Origin: Nocardiopsis sp. N85
GTDB taxonomy: Bacteria > Actinomycetota > Actinomycetes > Streptosporangiales > Streptosporangiaceae
Length of the DNA stretch: 64,000 bases
Reading direction: 5' to 3'
Assembly: GCF_028882275.1 (NCBI RefSeq)
Contig: NZ_JARBUT010000015.1
Coordinates: 96,184 to 160,183 of the forward strand
Positions 1 to 8,508 of this stretch are shown in pieces (the first letter of the stretch is position 1; every line of letters starts with the position of its first letter). Below the pieces are notes generated by a model. It was not told where the DNA came from and ran no database searches. It was given only the letters and a program-made list of their open reading frames with translations. The position numbers and the translations under genes were made by a program.

Positions 1-628
1 GATCCTGCGCCCAGTACTCGCGCACGGTCAGCCAGCTCCCCGTGCCCTCCACGACCGCCCGTCCGCCGCGTTCGCGCCGCACCCGCGCGGAGAAACCGGT
101 CCAGACGACCGGGAGGACCGCCAGCGCCCCGGACGGTTCGGCGGTCACCGACAGCGGCACCCCCTCGCCCGGGGAACGGCCGTGCTCGGGCCCCGTCCAC
201 CCCTGCAACAGGAAGGAACGGTCCCGGGGGCGCGACCACGAGGGGAGTTCGCCGGGGGCGTCACCGCTGATCCACCCCGCCCGAGCGCCCTCGCCGATGC
301 GGATCTGGGCGTGGGGGGCGAAGACCAGGACCTCCAGAACGCGCACCCGGTCCACGGCCGTGACCGGCGGGCGCGCCGACAGGTCCGCGGTGGCGGGTCC
401 GTCCGAACGGTGCCAGCGCCCCCGCGGGCAGACACCGGTGATGCGACCGTCCCCCAACTCGGCCAGCATCCATTGGGGAACCTCCGGGTCACCGGCGACG
501 CCCGCCACACCGGCGTCGAGCAGACGAGAGCGCACACCGCGAACGAAGACCTCGTCCAGCACGGCGTCGATCTCCCCGGCGTCCAGCCGGCGCACGGTCA
601 CTCCCAGCGGTTCGGGGACATCGGTCAT
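1..628 (-). CDS. Probable Csx19-like type III-D CRISPR protein, partial at window edge
   Basis: An open frame with no stop runs from an ATG at 628 off the left edge, giving at least 209 codons. The ATG overlaps the stop of the double-RAMP gene in ATGA, so it is the last visible gene of the CRISPR operon. The middle contains a beta-rich stretch (RVLEVLVFAPHAQIRI) and the visible end has VREYWAQD. That layout resembles the accessory family of III-D loci known as Csx19 (TIGR03984, all1473-like), whose molecular role is poorly known. The assignment rests mainly on position and general pattern, not on a decisive motif. The C-terminus is missing, so length cannot be compared with the family. It could instead be an unrelated accessory protein. 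Confidence 0.55.
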   Translation of the reverse strand, partial: MTDVPEPLGVTVRRLDAGEIDAVLDEVFVRGVRSRLLDAGVAGVAGDPEVPQWMLAELGDGRITGVCPRGRWHRSDGPATADLSARPPVTAVDRVRVLEVLVFAPHAQIRIGEGARAGWISGDAPGELPSWSRPRDRSFLLQGWTGPEHGRSPGEGVPLSVTAEPSGALAVLPVVWTGFSARVRRERGGRAVVEGTGSWLTVREYWAQD

Positions 629-2256
629 GGTCCACCGCCCTTTCCTCGTGATGTGCCGTCCTCGCGGTCCGGCTCCGGGGAGAGCAGGGCGCGCAGGGCC
701 GCCACCCACCCCCGGACGACCTCCGCGTCCGCGCCGTCCGGCGCGAACGACGCGTCGAGCAGGTCGACCCGGTCGGGCGCGCGGTCACCGGTGATGGTGA
801 CCAGCTCCGCGCGGACCGCGCTCACCCGCCCGTGGCCGACGCCGGCGCCCGCCCCCACGGTGTCGAAGGGGACCGTCGCCAGGTCGCGAACGACCAGCGC
901 GCACAATCCGCGGATCGCGTCGTCGGGATCGTCGATGTCGAAGACCACCTCGGCGACGCCCCCGCACTGGAGGTCGTCGGTGAACAGGCGACCGTCCACC
1001 GCGTCGCCGAACAGGGAGTCCACGGTCATCCGGGTGGCGGTCAACACCGCGCCTCCGGTGATCACCGGTACGGTCCGCAGCCGCACCCGGGAAGGGCGCG
1101 GAACGGCCTCCCGCGCCCCGGTGTCGGCCCCCCACCAGTGGTCGTACCAGGCCTGACGTCGCCCCGGGTCGGCGTCGCCCAATGCCTCGGCCGCGTCTCG
1201 GACCGATCGCGCCGCGATCCTCTTGACCAGGGCGAACAGTGCGGTGTCGCCGAGTACCGGTGCGATGCGCACCCCGCCCTTGTCGGGGTCCTCGACCACC
1301 GGTCGCTCCCGGTGGGCCCGGTCCACCTCACCGAGCCGGTCACCGGTGGGCGCGTCCCCGATCGACAGCAGCCCCGGCCGCAGGTCACCGGAGGGGGCCG
1401 TCAACGGGTCGGTCCGCTCGGCGACCGCCAGGACCAGGCGCAGTTCGGCCCGGCGCCGACGATCGGGCCCGGCGACCCGGGCCGCGAGGTGGGCGGCGGT
1501 ACCGGCCCGGTCCTTGGCGCGCAACTCCCGGGCCAGCGCGACCGACAGGTCGGCGGACGCCTCGGCCAGGGCGTCCTCCCCCGCCCGCCACCGCTCCTCC
1601 CACGACCTCCCGTGGTGGGCGAACCAGTCGTGCTCGTCCCCCAGGTCCAGGCGGCGGACCGCCCAGTGGGTGGCGCGCACCGACCCGTGCCCGCGCCCGG
1701 TACGACCGCCCACGCGCGTGCCCGGTCCCGCGCCCCCCACCCCTTCGACCGCCAGCGCCATGAGCGTCAACAGGCGGGCCTCATCGGCCGGAACGGCCAC
1801 CCGCAACCGCAGGTGGACGACGAAAACGGTGCCCGCGGGCAGCACCTCCCACTGCCACAGCAGGCCGGGCAGGACCGTCCCGGCGGCGGGATCCACCCGG
1901 GTCCCGGTCCGCACCGCCACACCGGCGCCCTCGGGCAGCCGGCCGAACGCGTCGTCGATCTCCACCGCGCTGGCCCGGGGCGCCCGTCCGTCGCCCTCCG
2001 CCGCCCCGAACAGCTCGCTCACCCGCGCCGGGTCGCCCACCCGGGCGGCGAGCCCGTGCCGCAGCAGACCGGCCAGGGTGGTGGCGCGCAGGCGGGGCGC
2101 CCCCGTGCGCGGATCCCGGTCGAGGTGCAGGTCCACATCGCTCTGGGCGGCGTGCCGGGGCACGACCTGCGCGGCACCGACGTGGGTGTCGGAGAGCAGA
2201 CACCACCGCCCGGTGATCTCCCACAGCACCCCGGGACGGTCCGCCCGCGCGCTCAC
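625..2256 (-). CDS. Type III CRISPR double-RAMP (Cas7-Cas7, Csm3-like) protein
   Basis: This 543-residue protein probably forms backbone subunits of a type III effector that wraps crRNA. The start is a GTG at 2256 that overlaps the upstream stop (GTGA). The first RAMP unit shows a SDTHVGAA segment near residue 22, an Asp-rich VDLHLDRD followed by GAPRLRATT near 41-60 (the Csm3/Cmr4 pattern D-x-RD-x-G-x-P), and a glycine loop GGRTGRGHG near 183-191. A second unit with a TGGAVLTATR segment ends in a glycine loop near 468-478 (GAGAGVGHGR). The Asp residues near 41-48 sit where Csm3 carries its target-RNA-cleaving Asp, but equivalence is inferred. Between the units lies an Arg/Ala-rich segment. 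Two fused Cas7 modules are known in III-D-type loci. Confidence 0.8.
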   Translation of the reverse strand: MSARADRPGVLWEITGRWCLLSDTHVGAAQVVPRHAAQSDVDLHLDRDPRTGAPRLRATTLAGLLRHGLAARVGDPARVSELFGAAEGDGRAPRASAVEIDDAFGRLPEGAGVAVRTGTRVDPAAGTVLPGLLWQWEVLPAGTVFVVHLRLRVAVPADEARLLTLMALAVEGVGGAGPGTRVGGRTGRGHGSVRATHWAVRRLDLGDEHDWFAHHGRSWEERWRAGEDALAEASADLSVALARELRAKDRAGTAAHLAARVAGPDRRRRAELRLVLAVAERTDPLTAPSGDLRPGLLSIGDAPTGDRLGEVDRAHRERPVVEDPDKGGVRIAPVLGDTALFALVKRIAARSVRDAAEALGDADPGRRQAWYDHWWGADTGAREAVPRPSRVRLRTVPVITGGAVLTATRMTVDSLFGDAVDGRLFTDDLQCGGVAEVVFDIDDPDDAIRGLCALVVRDLATVPFDTVGAGAGVGHGRVSAVRAELVTITGDRAPDRVDLLDASFAPDGADAEVVRGWVAALRALLSPEPDREDGTSRGKGGGP

Positions 2257-4061
2257 CGCCACCCTCCACCACCGTGCGGCACGTCCCGGGCGCGCAGCAC
2301 CCGGGCGACCTCCGCCAACCAGGAGGAGACCAGGGTCAGGCACAGCCGAGCGGCGGTGCGACGCTCCCACTCCAGGGCCCGCTCGGACAGGCCGGACGGA
2401 TCCTCGCGCGACGGCAACCCCTCGGGCACGGACAGGTCCACGACGGCGATCGCCTCGGCGTAGGCGGGACCGTACGCCGGCCGGGGGCGGTTGGCCTCCC
2501 ACCAGGAGACCGCGGCCGCACCCCCGGACAGCCCCGACAACCACCCCCGCACCGGGATCGGCGCGCTCCCCGGCGACACCACACGGGCCCGCGACAACGC
2601 CCGGACCGCGCGATCGTGCAGGCCCTTGTGCGCGCCGCCCGGGGAGCGGTCCCCGTCCACGACGTTCGCCAGCGCCTCCAACGCGGCGTCCGCGTCATCG
2701 TGGGGATGGGTCACCACCTCCCGCAACCGGCCCACCAGGCTCGGGGTGAGCGGCTCCAGCCTGCGGGCCGACCGCCGGGCCAGGAACCGGGCGTGATCGC
2801 GCACCGGGCCCGCGGCGGCGTTCCACAGCAGCTCGTCGTACAGGGCGGCCAACCCCGGATCGTCCCATTCCTTCGAGGTCCACGCCGCGACGGTGCGCCC
2901 GTCGGTCAGGGCGACCGTGCCGGCGGGCCGTCCCACCAGGGGGACCGTCTCGGGGGCGTGCGGCAGCGGGCCCGGCGGCGGCGGATCCACCAGTACGAAC
3001 TGGCCGTGGCCGTCGATGACGCGATCGCCCAACGGGTCGGCCTCGATCGCCCGGACCAGTTCGGTGGGCAGGTCGCGGTCCAGGCGGAGCCGCACCACCG
3101 CGCCCGGCGCGGCCGCCCGACGCTGGGCCATGGGACCGTGGTAGCCCCGGTGGTAGGCGCCGATCACCGTGGACTCCACGTGGGCCGCCACGACCTCGAC
3201 GCCGACCCCGGGCAGCCACCGGTCCAGTAGCGCCGGCACCTCCGAGACCAGGGCGCCGGGAGCGTACTGACCCTGTGCGCCCACCACCAGCGCCGCCGAC
3301 GACAACAGCAGGTCGAAGGGGCGGCCCGCCGCCCAGGCGCGCGGCCCCACCGGGTCCGCCCGGTCCGGGCGGAGGGGGTCGTCGGGGTCCACCGGGGCGA
3401 CCCGCACGCCGCCGTGGGCCCGGGTGCCGCCCGAACCGAGGGTCAGGGTGCCCTCGGCGTCGGCCAGGACCTCGGCGATCCGCCGCGCCAGTTCCGACAG
3501 TGCGGTCCGGTCGGAGGCGAGCAGCTGCCATCGCGCCTCGAAGACCTGCCCGGAGTCCAGGGCCGTGGTGAAGAACGGCATCCCGCGGTCGGGGTCGCCG
3601 ATGCGCGCCCGCCCCAGATAACGCTCGGTGGTGGTGCGCACCCGCGCCCGCAGCGTCCGGTCCAGGGTGATCGGATCGCGCACGGCCCGGTAGGGGACCG
3701 TCGGATCGGCGTCACCGAAGACGTCCGCCATCGTGTCGCTGTTCTTGCCCAGGGTGTACAGGTGGGCCGGCGGCGGATAGGCGACCAGCGCGCGGGAGAG
3801 GCCGGGCAGGTCGGGGTCGGCCCCCGGCTCCAGTCTCGGGTGGGCGGTGGCGAACCGGATCCGGCCACCGTCGGCCACCCACTCCCGTTCCTCCCGTCGC
3901 AGTCCCGCGCGCCGCAACGCGGCGGCGAGCATCCCGCGCTGGGCCCGCCCGCCGATGACGTGTTCGGAGTCGATCCGCAGCGGGTCGAAGGAGGTGCGGA
4001 CGACGAGCGTGTCGGTCAGGACGTACCGCAACGGCAGGTAGCCGCTCACCGGGACGCTCAT
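2253..4061 (-). CDS. csx10: Csx10-like RAMP protein with long C-terminal extension
   Basis: The 602-residue product starts at an ATG (4061) that overlaps the previous stop in ATGA. Its N-terminus has the RAMP opening strand (LPLRYVLTDTLVVR), then a GGRAQRGMLAAALRRAG segment near 37-53. That segment matches the Gly-x-x-x-Arg-Gly-x-Leu-Ala pattern of Csx10, the Cas5-like protein that holds the 5' crRNA tag in subtype III-D. LGSGGTRAHGGV near residue 210 is a plausible glycine loop. Roughly the last 200 residues are helical, rich in Ala, Arg and Leu, and lie beyond the size I expect for Csx10 (about 400). They could supply the missing small subunit (Cas11), since no separate small-subunit gene is seen; that part is inference. 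Confidence 0.72.
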   Translation of the reverse strand: MSVPVSGYLPLRYVLTDTLVVRTSFDPLRIDSEHVIGGRAQRGMLAAALRRAGLRREEREWVADGGRIRFATAHPRLEPGADPDLPGLSRALVAYPPPAHLYTLGKNSDTMADVFGDADPTVPYRAVRDPITLDRTLRARVRTTTERYLGRARIGDPDRGMPFFTTALDSGQVFEARWQLLASDRTALSELARRIAEVLADAEGTLTLGSGGTRAHGGVRVAPVDPDDPLRPDRADPVGPRAWAAGRPFDLLLSSAALVVGAQGQYAPGALVSEVPALLDRWLPGVGVEVVAAHVESTVIGAYHRGYHGPMAQRRAAAPGAVVRLRLDRDLPTELVRAIEADPLGDRVIDGHGQFVLVDPPPPGPLPHAPETVPLVGRPAGTVALTDGRTVAAWTSKEWDDPGLAALYDELLWNAAAGPVRDHARFLARRSARRLEPLTPSLVGRLREVVTHPHDDADAALEALANVVDGDRSPGGAHKGLHDRAVRALSRARVVSPGSAPIPVRGWLSGLSGGAAAVSWWEANRPRPAYGPAYAEAIAVVDLSVPEGLPSREDPSGLSERALEWERRTAARLCLTLVSSWLAEVARVLRARDVPHGGGGWR

Positions 4062-4723
4062 CGGCGGCCCTCCCCGGGTGGGACGGCCAGCCGCAGGGTG
4101 AGCGCGTCGGGATCGGCGCCCTCGGAGTCGGCCAGGCGCACATCGACCCGTCCCCGCCCCCGGGTCCCCTTGAGCCCGATCTGCGTGGTCGCCAGACAGG
4201 CACGGGCCACCAGACGCCAGTGGTCGGGGCCCGGTTCCTCCGCCCAGGTGAGCGTCGAGGTCAGGACCAGGTCCGGCAGCAGCACCCGGTGGGTGCGCAA
4301 CCGGCCCGGCTCCGCGGCCCCGTCCGGGCCCACCTCGATCCCCGCCTCCAACGCGGTGTGGGCGTCGGTGACCGCGCGCCGCAGCACGGCCCGCGCCCGC
4401 TCCGACCGGCCCGCCAGCGCCCGGGAGACCGCCGCGCGCACCGCGTCGCCCACGACGGCGTGCCCCATCCGCAGCATCCGGTCGCGGCCGTGCGATCGGC
4501 TCCGCCCGAACACCTCGTCCACGACCCCCACCAGATCCGGGGAGACGGCCAGGGCCCGGTGCGCCCCCGCGCGCAGACGCGCCGCCAACCGGTGCCGCGG
4601 CAGATAGGGCGCCCCGTGGTCGTCGGTGACCACGTCGGTGTCGGCCCCCGTACCGTCGGCGCTGGCGCCCACGAACAGGGCGGGCGAGGCCAACCGCACC
4701 ACGACGCGATCGGGGGCGGTCAC
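4058..4723 (-). CDS. Cas7-group RAMP protein (Csm3-like), single module
   Basis: This 221-residue protein begins at GTG 4723, overlapping the cas10 stop (GTGA), and ends in ATGA with the csx10-like gene. The N-terminal strand is followed by GAPYLPRHRLAARLRAG near residues 37-53, which is the degenerate form of the RAMP G-x-P-x-IPGSSLRGALR motif. A C-terminal glycine-rich loop GLKGTRGRGRV lies near 183-193. In type III effectors such proteins repeat along the crRNA. With the double-RAMP protein it would give three Cas7 modules in the operon. The Pro-Gly-Ser-Ser core is replaced by PRH, so it is divergent from Csm3 proper. Confidence 0.72.
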   Translation of the reverse strand: MTAPDRVVVRLASPALFVGASADGTGADTDVVTDDHGAPYLPRHRLAARLRAGAHRALAVSPDLVGVVDEVFGRSRSHGRDRMLRMGHAVVGDAVRAAVSRALAGRSERARAVLRRAVTDAHTALEAGIEVGPDGAAEPGRLRTHRVLLPDLVLTSTLTWAEEPGPDHWRLVARACLATTQIGLKGTRGRGRVDVRLADSEGADPDALTLRLAVPPGEGRR

Positions 4724-6549
4724 CGGGACGCGCCTCTCGACGGGGCGCGTCGGGCGGCGGAGAGCCGGGGGTCCAGCGCCCGGGACAACCCCGGGTCAAG
4801 GTACAGGTCCATCATCTCCACGGCGTCGAGCAACCCCGCGGGCGTCCAGTCCCGGGGCAGGTCCACCGGTGCCCCGGTGACCCGGGCCCGGCGGGCGATC
4901 TCCGGTTCCGGGTCGACCCCCGACTCCAGGAGCGGCACCAGTGCCGAGATCAGCCAGCCCCGACGGCGGGAGTCCCGATCGGCGGTCAGGCTCCCCGGCG
5001 CGTCCGCCGCCAGGTACCGGTCCAGGAAACCGGCGAAGCCGGTGCCGGTCAACGGCAGGGCGGTGCGCGGAAGCGGACCGCGTCGGGCCGCCTCCCACCG
5101 GCCGAGCAGCCGGTCGACCCCGTCCACCCGGGTCGTCCAGGCCACCGTGTGCTCGTCGGGGGCGCCGCCCTCCATCGCGGCCACCCGGTGCCGTTTGGCC
5201 GTGCGGCACATCGCCTCGCACGATTCGTGCCCCAAGGACAGGGGCGCGCCCACCGGCTGCACGGCGATGCCCACCCCCACGGTCGGCACGAACGTGGTGT
5301 GGGACCGACCGTCGGAGCGCGCCACCACCCGGCCTCCGCCCGGCCGATCGCCGTGGGCGTCGGCGAGCGTCCGGTGCAGGGCGGCCCTGGGGTCGTCCGG
5401 GTCACCGATCCGTCCGGGGTCCACGTCCAACCAGTCCAGGACGTATCGGACCAGGGACAAGGCCAGTCGCGCGTCGCACAGAACGGTGAGATCGTCCCCG
5501 GCCACCACGATCGGCCGCACCGGCAGGCGGACCGTCCCGGAGGGTTCGTGGTCGAGGGTGATCGGACGCGCGCCCCCCTCGCCCGGGATGACCGGCGCCC
5601 GCCCCGGGTCGACGCGCACCGTCGCCGCCACCGCGCGTACCAGGACGCGCGCCAGCGCCTCGATCAGTCCGGCGATGCGCGTGGACAACCGTCGCTGGGC
5701 CAGCGCCCCCGAACCGGGCACGGCGCGGTCGCCCGCGCGGTCGCGGTACTCGCCCAGGATCGCGCCGAGGCCGTTGACGTCCATGTGCACGACCGCGATG
5801 CGGCTGACGTCTCCGGGTTCGCGGCCGAGCCGGTCCACCTCCATCGGCAGCGTCAATCGCGGCGCCCCGGTGGCCGTCACCGCGCCGGCCGCCCAGGCGG
5901 CGCTGTGCGCACGGTGCCACCGACGGCCGATCCCCCGGGCCCTCGCCACATCGGCGCTCACCCGTTCGGGGACCCCGGGCCGGTCGTCCTGGGCCCGGCT
6001 GGGGTCGATCACCTCGGCCGGGCCACCGCCCACCGCGCACACCGCGGTGATCCCGTACCCGTGCGCGGGGTCGTGCAGCGTGGACATGTACCCGCGCGCC
6101 CGCCGCAACCGGTCCGGCAGCACCGACAGCGCCTCGTCCACGTCGTAGGCCCACGGGCCCGCCGCGACGGGGGCCGTGGGTCCGTAGGGGACGTGGGCGA
6201 CCACCGGGGTGAGATCGCCGGCGCGCTCGCGCAGCGACCGGGTGTACCAGGCGGTGAAGTCCCGGGCCGCCGCGGCGTCGGGCAGGACCACGGTGAGCGC
6301 GCCACCGGCGTCGCGCAGCACGACGCACGTGTCGGGCACCAGGTCGGCGATCCCCCGTACCGGGTCGGAGGTGTCGGTGAGCTCGGCGACCAGCGCGGCC
6401 CGCCCCACCGCGTCCAGGATCCGACGCCCGCTGTAGACGTAGGCCTGGATGCCGCGCAGGTCGACGCCGACCAGCACCCCGCTCACCGGGGGCGTCGCCG
6501 AGGCGGGCGCACCGACGGTCGACCGGTGCGGCTCGGGAACGGAGGTCAC
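4720..6549 (-). CDS. cas10: Cas10-like large subunit without HD domain, AGDD palm motif
   Basis: The predicted 609-residue protein starts at GTG 6549, which has GAGGAG ten bases upstream; an in-frame ATG at 6567 lacks a good site. The N-terminus goes straight into DLRGIQAYVYSGRRI near 30-44, the Gly-Ile-Gln signature of Cas10 proteins, with no preceding HD nuclease domain. The palm carries HMDVNGLG near 255-262 and VVAGDDLTVLCD near 348-359. This is the GGDD cyclase motif with Ala in the first position and both Asp residues kept. Subtype III-D typically lacks the HD domain and pairs Cas10 with Csx10, as here. Cyclic-oligoadenylate synthesis is possible but unproven. No CARF-domain effector gene is obvious nearby. 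Confidence 0.82.
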   Translation of the reverse strand: MTSVPEPHRSTVGAPASATPPVSGVLVGVDLRGIQAYVYSGRRILDAVGRAALVAELTDTSDPVRGIADLVPDTCVVLRDAGGALTVVLPDAAAARDFTAWYTRSLRERAGDLTPVVAHVPYGPTAPVAAGPWAYDVDEALSVLPDRLRRARGYMSTLHDPAHGYGITAVCAVGGGPAEVIDPSRAQDDRPGVPERVSADVARARGIGRRWHRAHSAAWAAGAVTATGAPRLTLPMEVDRLGREPGDVSRIAVVHMDVNGLGAILGEYRDRAGDRAVPGSGALAQRRLSTRIAGLIEALARVLVRAVAATVRVDPGRAPVIPGEGGARPITLDHEPSGTVRLPVRPIVVAGDDLTVLCDARLALSLVRYVLDWLDVDPGRIGDPDDPRAALHRTLADAHGDRPGGGRVVARSDGRSHTTFVPTVGVGIAVQPVGAPLSLGHESCEAMCRTAKRHRVAAMEGGAPDEHTVAWTTRVDGVDRLLGRWEAARRGPLPRTALPLTGTGFAGFLDRYLAADAPGSLTADRDSRRRGWLISALVPLLESGVDPEPEIARRARVTGAPVDLPRDWTPAGLLDAVEMMDLYLDPGLSRALDPRLSAARRAPSRGASR

Positions 6550-6623
6550 CGTGTCGAGACTCCTCATCGCGGGTCCGGGCGGGGGCAGGGCGTGGTCCCG
6601 TGAGGGTGGGCACCCGTTCATCA

Positions 6624-6769
6624 CTCTCGGACGGTGGTGTCCCACCGACGGACACGAAGAACCACCCTTACCAGTCGGGCGCCCGCAAAGCACCTTCGGG
6701 GCCACGGGTTGTCCCCATCCGGCCACCCCGGGTGGGGTCGACCGGTCACTCCGCGTGCCCGTCCGAGAG
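6624..6769. promoter_or_regulatory. Two copies of an 11-bp motif upstream of cas10 (inverted orientation)
   Basis: CTCTCGGACGG lies at 6624-6634 and its exact reverse complement CCGTCCGAGAG at 6759-6769. The same 11 bases occur at 8509-8519, upstream of cas6. The first copy is about 75 bases upstream of the chosen cas10 start. A small CGGTGG/CCACCG hairpin (6632-6647) overlaps it. A shared regulator or promoter element is inferred. Confidence 0.4.
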
Positions 6770-6810
6770 AGTTCCATGCACGAACCGCCCACGACACGGA
6801 GGTTCCCACG

Positions 6811-6978
6811 GTGTCAGCGCACACATCCGGAACGACCGCCCCGCGCGATCACGCCCCGACCACCCCGACCGCCCCTCGCGACCCGACTCCGCCCACCCCC
6901 CAGGACCTGGTCCCGCACCTGCGCGGACTGGCCCGCTCCCTGCGCGAGCGGGCCGCCGCCGAACGCCGCCCCTCGTGA
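6811..6978 (+). CDS. Possible small protein of 55 residues between cas10 and cas6
   Basis: A GTG at 6811 is preceded by GGAGG with an eight-base spacer, which is a good ribosome binding site, and opens a 55-codon frame. The product has a Thr/Pro-rich first half and ends in an amphipathic Leu/Arg helix (LVPHLRGLARSLRERAA). It runs opposite to the cas operon in a region that otherwise holds no gene. I recognise no family. Strong GC bias at this locus makes chance frames common, so the ribosome binding site is the main support. It could be a small regulator or accessory protein of the CRISPR locus, or spurious. Confidence 0.35.
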   Translation: MSAHTSGTTAPRDHAPTTPTAPRDPTPPTPQDLVPHLRGLARSLRERAAAERRPS

Positions 6979-7516
6979 CCCGAACGGGCCCGACCGACCT
7001 CGACGGTCCCCGTTCTCCCCGGAACGCCCCCACCGGAGTCGTTCCGCACCGGTCCCCGGCCCCACCCCGCCGGACCACCGGAGGGTGACGACCCCCTCCT
7101 TCCGTGCACCGCCCACGTCCCGGTGGTGGCACGCGCACCGTGACCGCCCGGCCCCGCGCCGTCTCCCCGGCGCGCCCCTCGACATCCGGCGGTCCGGCCC
7201 CCTCCCCCGCGCCCGTGAGGCGCGCCCGTACCCGACCCGGTGACGGGCCCGGGTGGAACGACGACGGCTCCCACCCCCGTCCACGGGGTGGGAGCCGTCG
7301 TCCGTCCATCTCGACGAACGTCTTCGGCGCGGTGCCCTCTCTCCGACGCGCCTTCCCCCCGGACGAGGACGTCGGTGGCCTCCGGGATGCTCCCATGAGG
7401 TCACGGTCGCCCGTCCGGTCGCGTGCGGTGGCTCCCCGAACAGGCTGACGAATCCCGTAAAGGACAGCCGGTCGGTGGGTCAAACCTGCCGGAGAGGCCA
7501 CCGCACATCCTCACGG
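6979..7516. other. Non-coding stretch between the small frame and cas6
   Basis: About 540 bases of very GC-rich sequence show no convincing gene on either strand; all frames give Arg/Pro/Gly-rich translations. The only clear structure is the long perfect hairpin at 7260-7302. No repeat-spacer pattern is present. Confidence 0.6.
7260..7302. terminator. Perfect 18-bp hairpin downstream of cas6
   Basis: Arms 7260-7277 and 7285-7302 pair perfectly around a seven-base loop (CGTCCAC). It lies 215 bases past the cas6 stop and 280 bases past the small plus-strand frame, so it may terminate both. There is no T-run on either side, which is common for actinobacterial terminators. Confidence 0.5.
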
Positions 7517-8476
7517 TCAGTCGAAGAGCACGCCCCCGAACTCCTCTAGTTCGGCCACCGCCCGCACGGGCGCCTCGCCCCCGGGCGGCCCGGACAGCGC
7601 GGACGGACGCCGGGGGGCGCGGCGAGGCCGTTGGACGGCCTCGCCGACGACCGCCCGCTCCCAGGTCACCGTGTCGACCAGCACCGACCCGAAGCCCTGA
7701 GCGGTGTACTTGCCGATTCCCGACAACTCCACCAGTTCGAGCAGGGTGGTGAAGACCTCGGCGTGCCGCCGGTCCCCGCCCACCACTTCCAGGCGCAACG
7801 CCCCCCGCCAGCCCAGGACGGTCCGGCCTTCGGCCTGGTGGTGCTCGACCAGCCGCACCTCCTCGTCGGGCACGGGGGACCGGCGCACCAGATCCAGCCC
7901 CTCGAACACCGATTCCAGCCACGGCCCGGACAGCGCGGGCGGCGCGAACCGGGCGACCGCGCCCACGGCCCCGCTGCCGCCGACGATGCCGCCGCCGGAA
8001 CGGTGCACGGCGCCGAAGATCCGGCGCGGCCCCGGCCACACGTGGGGGATCCGCTCACCGGTGGTGTCCCGGGTCGTGGTGACCACGGGGGTACGGCTGC
8101 GCAGTTCGGCCGTCCGCACCGTGGCCGGGCCCCGCGCGCGGGTCAGCAGCGTCGCGTAGTCGTGGTCGAAGGTGCGGGTCACCGAGAGGGGTTCGAGGAT
8201 GTGGTCGCCGATCCGCTGGATCCGTCCCACCGTTCCCTCCGGATCCACCGGCGGGGCCACCGCGTCGTCCAACCAGGTGAGGGTCCAGTGGTACAGCCGA
8301 TCACCCAACGGGGCCGGCCACCCGTTCATCGCCCACCGTTTGGCCGAAGCGTGCTCTTCGGGGGGCTGGGGCCACCAACGGTTGAGCAGACCGTGGCAGT
8401 CCTCGGGCCGGATCGGACGCGCCGTGTCGGCCAGATCGCGCAGGATCACGGTCCATCGTCTCGGCACGGACACCAC
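7517..8476 (-). CDS. cas6: Cas6-family CRISPR pre-crRNA endoribonuclease
   Basis: This 319-residue RAMP-superfamily protein would cut CRISPR transcripts into crRNA units. The C-terminal part contains SGIGKYTAQGFGSV at 252-265, the glycine-rich loop typical of Cas6 (PF10040-type). Upstream is a long divergent N-terminal half with His and Trp residues (CHGLLNRWWP). The catalytic His cannot be assigned by eye. The start GTG at 8476 has GGAAGGA about five bases upstream; a second GTG follows immediately. It is separated from the cas10 operon by about 1 kb and is on the same strand. After the glycine loop there is an Arg/Pro-rich tail of some 50 residues, longer than usual. Confidence 0.72.
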   Translation of the reverse strand: MVSVPRRWTVILRDLADTARPIRPEDCHGLLNRWWPQPPEEHASAKRWAMNGWPAPLGDRLYHWTLTWLDDAVAPPVDPEGTVGRIQRIGDHILEPLSVTRTFDHDYATLLTRARGPATVRTAELRSRTPVVTTTRDTTGERIPHVWPGPRRIFGAVHRSGGGIVGGSGAVGAVARFAPPALSGPWLESVFEGLDLVRRSPVPDEEVRLVEHHQAEGRTVLGWRGALRLEVVGGDRRHAEVFTTLLELVELSGIGKYTAQGFGSVLVDTVTWERAVVGEAVQRPRRAPRRPSALSGPPGGEAPVRAVAELEEFGGVLFD

Positions 8477-8508
8477 CGTTCCTTCCCGGAGTCGTGCACC
8501 GTGGACTT

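Noticed and set aside
6746..7501. 251-residue minus-strand frame between cas10 and cas6
   Set aside because: Composition is Arg/Gly/Pro only, it crosses the long hairpin, and no start signal is present.
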